Origin: an uncultured Clostridium sp.
GTDB lineage: Bacteria > Bacillota_A > Clostridia > TANB77 > CAG-508
Length of the DNA stretch: 26,740 bases
Assembly (NCBI GenBank): GCA_948466265.1
Contig: CAOJZU010000021.1
Location: forward strand, 1-26,740
Direction of reading: 5' to 3'
The first letter of the stretch is position 1. Each line of letters opens with the position of its first letter. Below are positions 25,645-26,740 of this stretch, piece by piece. The position numbers and the translations under genes were made by a program. The notes beneath the pieces are model-generated. The model was given only the letters and a program-made list of their open reading frames with translations. It did not search any database and was not told the DNA's origin.

Positions 25645-26545
25645 ATGGAAATTGGGATAGATATAGGTGGAAGCCATATTGCTTGTGGACTTGTAAAAGA
25701 CCGGAAAAATTCTTTTGAAAAAAGATAGAAGCTTTTTAGAAGAAGACAGAAAAAATATTAAAGAAGTAATTATAAATGTAATCACAGAAGCTATCGAACA
25801 GATTTTGAAACAAGCTAATAAAGATTTAAAAGATATAGATTTAATAGGTGTTGGATTTCCACGGTAAAAATAATAATGGCATAGTTATTGAAGCTTCGAA
25901 TTTAGGAATAAAACATTTTGATATAGTAAGTAGATTGAGAGAATACTTTAATTTTGATAACATAATTTTAAGAAATGATGCTAGATGTGCAGCAATTGGA
26001 GAAAAGAAATATGGAAGTTTAAAGGAATATGAAGATTGCATTTTTATCTGCTTAGGTACAGGAATTCGGAGGAGCAGTTTTTATGGGAGGACAAATTTTA
26101 AGTCCAAAGAAATCTGATGGATTTGAATTTCGGGCATATGGTAATAGAGAAAGAAGGACTAGAATGTAAATGTGGTAAAAATGGATGCTTAGAAAAATAT
26201 TCATCTATGAAGGCATTAAAACAAAAAGTTGCTAATAAAAAGAAAATTGAACATGTTTCAGGTAAAGAATTATATGAAATAATAAAAAATGAAGAAGAAA
26301 ATATAATAGATATAGTAGATGAATTTATTCAGAATTTAAGTGTAGGTTTAACAAATTTAATTAGAATATTTGAGCCCGAGGTGGTTTCTATAGGTGGTAG
26401 TTTTATATATTTTGAAGATTTACTATTAGATAGGGTAAGAAAGAGCGTCTCAGAAATGATAAAACTATATGATGGGAATTTACCAGAAATTGTAGTAGCG
26501 AGTCTTGGAAATGATGCAGGAATAATTGGAGCTACAATTGTCTAA
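25645..26545 (+). CDS. ROK family sugar kinase (glucokinase-like), 298 aa, four CGGN +1 shift sites
   Basis: MEIGIDIGGSHIACGLV is the ATP-binding DxGG start; D111 in RNDARCAAIGE is the catalytic base; LGTGIGGAVFMGG is the phosphate loop; EFGHMVIEKEGLECKCGKNG is the ROK signature with zinc cysteines C173, C175 and C180. It phosphorylates a hexose, most likely glucose, but N-acetyl sugars are possible. Shift sites: CGGA 25702-25705 (residue 20), CGGT 25862-25865 (residue 73), CGGA 26067-26070 (residue 141), CGGG 26131-26134 (residue 162). The third and fourth give glycines in the phosphate loop and in the EFGH signature. Reconstructed length is typical (about 300). AAGGAAAG lies before the ATG. 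Confidence 0.95.
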
Positions 26546-26581
26546 AATATAAATATTAGGACATGTAAATACATAATGATA

Positions 26582-26650
26582 AAAAACTATACAAAAAAAT
26601 TAAAAATTTTTCAAAAAAGTATTGACTTTTATCTTTTACCATTGTATAAT
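26582..26650 (+). promoter_or_regulatory. strong promoter with A/T-rich upstream element, probably of an rRNA operon
   Basis: TTGACT 26622-26627 and TATAAT 26645-26650 with a 17-base spacer. The 40 bases before the -35 consist of phased A and T runs, like an UP element. No coding sequence follows. Confidence 0.7.
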
Positions 26651-26740
26651 AATAAAGCTCTGTGAGATAAAAGTTAATAAAAAGAGCATAAAAGTACATT
26701 GAAAAGTAAACAAAAAATCCTTTAAGAAACCAAGCGGAAA
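26651..26740 (+). other. probable rRNA operon leader (continues beyond the window)
   Basis: The last 90 bases contain no ORF. The piece ACATTGAAAAGTAAACA followed by AAGAAACCAAGCGGAAA resembles pre-rRNA leader or spacer sequence of clostridia, where such a motif precedes rRNA genes. The assignment rests on resemblance and on the strong promoter. Confidence 0.45.

Noticed and set aside
2626..26134. CGG read as arginine with internal re-initiation giving split subunits
   Set aside because: Downstream pieces mostly lack ribosome binding sites and start codons near the break, and splits fall inside single motifs such as Walker A and GPGGWG.
2368..26545. Interpreting the split genes as pseudogenes or decaying DNA
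   Set aside because: All breaks have one identical cause (in-frame CGG, +1), affect normally essential genes such as pyrG, and no random stop codons, deletions or other frameshifts accompany them. Active-site residues are intact.
2368..26545. Homopolymer-type sequencing errors
   Set aside because: The extra base is a C between unlike bases in almost all cases, not in a run. Long A and T runs, the usual error sites, show no frame errors.
1..26740. CRISPR array, insertion sequence, prophage or integrated element
   Set aside because: No regularly spaced repeats, transposase, integrase or terminal inverted repeats were seen on either strand.

Overview
This is an AT-rich stretch (about 30% G+C by eye) of a low-GC, Gram-positive, Clostridia-like chromosome. 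The evidence is the AAGGAGG-type ribosome binding sites, consensus TTGACA/TATAAT promoters, the ireB-ruvX-yrzB gene order typical of Firmicutes, and sporulation-associated genes (spoVT, an H-type small acid-soluble spore protein, a SpoVB-family flippase). The content is chromosomal housekeeping; I see no phage, insertion sequence or CRISPR array.

The dominant observation is a recoding signal. Sixteen of the 26 protein genes are split into different reading frames, and every break has the same form: an in-frame CGG triplet at which skipping one base restores the frame (CGGN read as one unit, or C skipped and GGN read as glycine). I count 32 such sites. When the shift is applied, all sixteen genes become full-length members of conserved families where a family is recognisable (PyrG 537 aa, RecG 683 aa, RdgB 200 aa, RNase HI 143 aa, YqgF 138 aa, TmcAL 410 aa, and others), and the inserted residue falls on family-conserved glycines such as the Walker A glycine of RecG. 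I found no CGG used as an ordinary in-frame arginine codon anywhere in the window. The simplest reading is that CGG is unassigned as arginine in this organism and CGGN is decoded by +1 frameshifting or by a four-base glycine tRNA. A systematic sequence artefact must be excluded, but the strict reading-frame phase of the sites argues against one. Coordinates of split genes below are for the reconstructed full-length gene, with shift sites listed.

Layout: a partial tRNA-Leu(CAA) (minus); an uncharacterised membrane-anchored protein; a convergent XRE regulator; a SpoVB-family flippase; HU; a convergent MFS transporter with an attenuator-like leader; an operon yqeG - prepilin peptidase - Xaa-Pro peptidase; convergent minus-strand genes for a TIGR03943/YcgQ-like protein and an M20 hydrolase; pyrG-rdgB behind an attenuator; a 675-residue orphan protein; sspH (minus) and spoVT; a small membrane protein; recG; a six-gene operon (VirB2/TrbC-like small membrane protein, TadZ/CpaE-like ATPase, GAF plus degenerate GGDEF protein, ireB, ruvX, yrzB); tmcAL (minus); rnhA and a ROK kinase; and finally a strong promoter with an A/T-rich upstream element and a leader that looks like the start of an rRNA operon lying beyond the window.

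Functionally the window combines nucleotide metabolism and housecleaning (PyrG, RdgB), recombination and replication repair (RecG, YqgF, RNase HI, HU), tRNA modification (TmcAL), envelope and spore biology, and a pilus- or secretion-like cluster.
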